This document shows, one piece after another, positions 5,302-7,363 of a stretch of DNA of 7,363 nt (positions within the stretch are counted from its first letter, which is position 1; every line of letters begins with the position of its first letter). Made by a program: the position numbers and the translations under genes. The notes below the pieces were generated by a model. The model did not search any database, was not told where the DNA came from, and was given only the letters and a program-made list of their open reading frames with translations. The stretch comes from Candidatus Omnitrophota bacterium (lineage in GTDB: Bacteria > Omnitrophota > Gorgyraeia > Gygaellales > Profunditerraquicolaceae): NCBI GenBank assembly GCA_018818365.1, contig JAHISH010000290.1, positions 1 through 7,363 on the forward strand, given 5' to 3'.

Positions 5302-6540
5302 GTTCTTTTGGGTGGCACCGGTATTCTTCATAATAAGCTCTTGCGCCCTCGCTCCCAAACGGACAGCCTGTGAAGGATCCTTCAACAAAACAGCAATCTG
5401 CATTACGAGCTCCTGCGGGCCTTCTACCTGCAACGCACCTTTTTCGCGGATAAAAAGCGCAGAGATATCGCGGAAATTAAACATAGAGGGGCCATAAAGT
5501 ATCGGTTTCTGTAAAGAAGCCGGCTCCAGAATATTATGGCCTCCTTTTTTAATAAAACTGCCTCCGACAAAGACGATATCCGCAACCGCATAATAAAAAA
5601 TGAGCTTTCCGATACTATCAAGAATATACACCGGCCTAGTCATGCAGGTGGGGCATTCAAAAGGAAGTTTGGAAACAAAGATCCCGTGAAAACCCGCGTG
5701 TGAGACTATTTCTTTTATCTGGGGGCTCCTCTCTGGATGGCGGGGCGCCACAAGAAGCTTTAAATAAGGAAACTCACGCTGCAGGTCTTTATACGCCTGT
5801 ACCAATGATTCCTCTTCACCGGGATGAGTGGATCCGCAGACCAGCAACTTATCTCCAGGGGCTAAACCTAAAGAGCGCCGGCATAAGTCCAACTCATGGG
5901 GGTCGGGTTTCAAGAGAGGAATATCAAATTTCATATTCCCCGTCACCTTAACCTGATCTTCCCTGGCACCGAGTACTTTGAGACGCTCTCCATCGGTGGG
6001 AGTCTGCACGCAGAAATAATTAACCTTTCTTAAGATAGGGCGGATGAAGGGCTTGATAAACCGATAGCCGCTCCATGAAGTGTCCGATATCCTTCCATTC
6101 ACAATCACTACCGGGATTTTACGGCGATGCAACTGCCTGATCAGATTAGGCCAAAGTTCGGTCTCGGCGATTACACACACACTAGGATCGACTCTGCGCA
6201 GGAACCGTTCTACGATAAAACTAAAATCAAAAGGAAGATATACTACCGCATCCCTGGCCCTGGCCCAAGAAGAGACAATCTTGTTCCCGGTAGGAGTAAC
6301 GGTAGTAAATATCATGCACCTATGGGGATATGCCTGGCGTAATGCGTCAATAAGCCCCTTTACCATGATCGCTTCCCCGAGGCTGACGGCATGAATCCAC
6401 AAAGGCTTCTCTAAGTGCAAGCCCTTCGGAAAAATCCCTAGGCGCTGACTAAACCCACGGTGAAACTTTCCCTTGAAGATATAGGCGGGGAGTGAAATCA
6501 GAACAAAAAGGAAAAATATCAGATCGTAGAGAATAGTCAT
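5275..6540 (-). CDS. waaA: 3-deoxy-D-manno-octulosonic acid (Kdo) transferase WaaA/KdtA
   Basis: A 421-residue GT-B glycosyltransferase (family 30) that moves Kdo from CMP-Kdo to lipid IVA at the inner membrane. The N-terminal hydrophobic segment (about 4-22) anchors the protein. The WIHAVSLGE motif (48-56) contains the probable catalytic base E56, and ETELWPN (126-132), VNGRISDTSW (147-156) and VTGNMKFD (199-206) follow. The C-terminal half has LLVAPRHPER (262-271), the LDSIGKLIFYYAVADIVF segment (307-324), and GGSFIKKGGHNILEPA (326-341), the donor-binding signature. Length is normal. The number of Kdo units added cannot be read from sequence. The ATG at 6540 is the only sensible start, but no Shine-Dalgarno is visible before it and the upstream 176 nt are repeat-rich. 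The C-terminal codons overlap the promoter of the next gene. Confidence 0.96.
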   Translation of the reverse strand: MTILYDLIFFLFVLISLPAYIFKGKFHRGFSQRLGIFPKGLHLEKPLWIHAVSLGEAIMVKGLIDALRQAYPHRCMIFTTVTPTGNKIVSSWARARDAVVYLPFDFSFIVERFLRRVDPSVCVIAETELWPNLIRQLHRRKIPVVIVNGRISDTSWSGYRFIKPFIRPILRKVNYFCVQTPTDGERLKVLGAREDQVKVTGNMKFDIPLLKPDPHELDLCRRSLGLAPGDKLLVCGSTHPGEEESLVQAYKDLQREFPYLKLLVAPRHPERSPQIKEIVSHAGFHGIFVSKLPFECPTCMTRPVYILDSIGKLIFYYAVADIVFVGGSFIKKGGHNILEPASLQKPILYGPSMFNFRDISALFIREKGALQVEGPQELVMQIAVLLKDPSQAVRLGARAQELIMKNTGATQKNLEVIRELL

Positions 6541-6716
6541 GCGAATTTATGAATTACGAATCTAAGACTATCGAGAATCCCTCGCGCGGGGATGTGTCGT
6601 GAGTATGAGTAATCAGTGTGCGTCGGGGGTGTGTGGTGGGGGTACAGAAGAATATCCCCCTCATCCTTATAACCCGACTCATGACTCACTATTCACCCTT
6701 ACACGAATTACAAAAC
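6541..6716 (-). repeat. Repeat-rich gap between the recombinase and waaA
   Basis: A 176-nt non-coding stretch. Plus strand 6599-6610 (GTGAGTATGAGT) pairs with 6677-6689 (ACTCATGACTCAC) with one extra base, and G-rich 6624-6642 roughly pairs with the C-rich 6655-6675. Together these give an imperfect stem of about 90 nt span with an asymmetric bulge. GAATTAC occurs as a direct copy near each end (6551-6557 and 6705-6711). A smaller palindrome lies at 6577-6593 (ATCCC...GGGAT). No U-tract terminator and no clear promoter for waaA is seen; a lone TATAAG (6671-6666) has no partner -35. This looks like a degenerate intergenic repeat. Confidence 0.5.
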
Positions 6717-7363
6717 CTACGCCCGCGGATGCGCTTGATCATAGACACTCTTTAACTTTTCCGTGGTCAAATGCGTATAGATCTGGGTAGTGGAAAGATT
6801 CGCATGGCCTAACAACTCCTGAACCGTGCGTAAATCCGCACCACGGTTTAATAAGTGCGTCGCAAAGGAATGCCGAAAGGTATGCGCAGATATCCCTTTC
6901 CTGGCTCCGCAGCGGCGAATATATTTAAGGACAATATTTCTCACCCCCCGCGAAGAGATGCGCGTGTGGTTCTTGTTCAAAAAAAGCGCGGAGCTTTGTG
7001 TTTTGCGTGTATCCAAATATCTACGGATTGCCCCGATCGCGATAGTACCTACAGGAACTATCCGCTCTTTCTTGCCTTTACCTTTGATTTTCGCAATGCC
7101 GCTTATGCAATCAACATCATCAATGCTAAGCCCGACTAACTCGGAAATCCGTATTCCGGTAGAATAAAATGTCTCCAGAATAGCCCGGTCGCGCAATCCC
7201 CGCTCGTCTTTCTCCGAAGAAGGAAAGGCCGATTCAATGAGCTTGATGACTTCTGCTTCGGACATGAATTCGGGTAAATATCTCTCTATCTTGGGACTGG
7301 AGAGCATCAATATCGGATTGACCTTACGATATCCTTCCCGGGTAAGAAACCTAAAAAAACTAC
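6717..7363 (-). CDS. XerC/XerD-type tyrosine recombinase, C-terminal part (start beyond the window)
   Basis: The open frame runs without a stop to position 7363 and encodes the end of the N-terminal core-binding domain (SFFRFLTREGYRKVNP, 7361-7314) followed by the whole catalytic domain, so the real start lies outside the window. The TTG at 7310 is only an internal codon. All six catalytic positions are visible: R in GIRISEL (codon 7151-7149), K in GKGKKER (7079-7077), H-x-x-R in HTFRHSFATHLL (6884-6882 and 6875-6873), H in LGHANLS (6806-6804) and the nucleophile Y in TQIYTHL (6779-6777). The protein ends HPRA, typical of XerC and XerD, which resolve chromosome dimers at dif. XerC and XerD cannot be separated from this part, and no phage or transposon genes are nearby. 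It is probably intact and a housekeeping enzyme rather than an integrase. Confidence 0.92.
   Translation of the reverse strand, partial: SFFRFLTREGYRKVNPILMLSSPKIERYLPEFMSEAEVIKLIESAFPSSEKDERGLRDRAILETFYSTGIRISELVGLSIDDVDCISGIAKIKGKGKKERIVPVGTIAIGAIRRYLDTRKTQSSALFLNKNHTRISSRGVRNIVLKYIRRCGARKGISAHTFRHSFATHLLNRGADLRTVQELLGHANLSTTQIYTHLTTEKLKSVYDQAHPRA

Noticed and set aside
6826..7167. Open frame on the plus strand, 113 codons
   Set aside because: Antisense to the recombinase, which carries all catalytic residues.
6717..7363. Phage or integron integrase with attachment site
   Set aside because: The HPRA ending and core motifs fit XerC/XerD, and no tRNA, phage gene or cassette array is present.

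Overview
All nine genes in this window lie on the minus strand, so transcription runs from the high-numbered end to the low-numbered end. The window looks like part of the envelope (lipid A/LPS) biosynthesis region of a Gram-negative bacterium. It carries the Kdo transferase WaaA, the lipid A 4'-kinase LpxK, an LpxL/HtrB-type acyltransferase fused to an ELM1-like domain, and the start of a family-4 glycosyltransferase. Gene content, tight packing and proline/threonine/arginine-rich short repeats of this style suggest an uncultivated lineage such as Candidatus Omnitrophota or a related PVC/deltaproteobacterial-like group. That is an inference from gene style, with no marker gene to prove it.

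Layout in the direction of transcription: (1) 7363-6717, the C-terminal catalytic part of a XerC/XerD-type tyrosine recombinase, cut by the window edge. (2) 6716-6541, a non-coding gap with imperfect inverted and direct repeats. (3) 6540-5275, waaA. (4) An extended -10 promoter overlapping the waaA stop codon, leading into an OsmC-family gene (5195-4815) and a STAS+PilZ protein (4804-4085). (5) A second extended -10 promoter at 4001-3973, leading into a tight run: a half-length GDT1/UPF0016 transporter gene (3910-3638), a YjbQ/UPF0047 gene (3638-3213), lpxK (3210-2065), the acyltransferase-ELM1 fusion (2111-162) and the glycosyltransferase (162-1, cut). Junctions in this last run are TAATG overlaps, a 2-nt gap and a 47-nt overlap, so it is very probably one operon.

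How the genes fit together: LpxK phosphorylates the disaccharide precursor to give lipid IVA, WaaA adds Kdo, the LpxL-type domain adds a secondary acyl chain, and the family-4 glycosyltransferase probably extends the core. The GDT1-like protein (cation transport), YjbQ, OsmC (peroxide/thiol chemistry) and STAS-PilZ (probable c-di-GMP-responsive regulator) are stress or regulatory neighbours with no obvious direct link to lipid A.

The most striking item is a repeat-derived, proline-rich in-frame insert in LpxK (2812-2928). It is built of 7-bp units plus a 28-bp imperfect hairpin, and sits immediately before the conserved GDEP motif. Next are the acyltransferase-ELM1 fusion, with a four-cysteine cluster in its second half, and the STAS domain that lacks the usual phosphorylatable serine.
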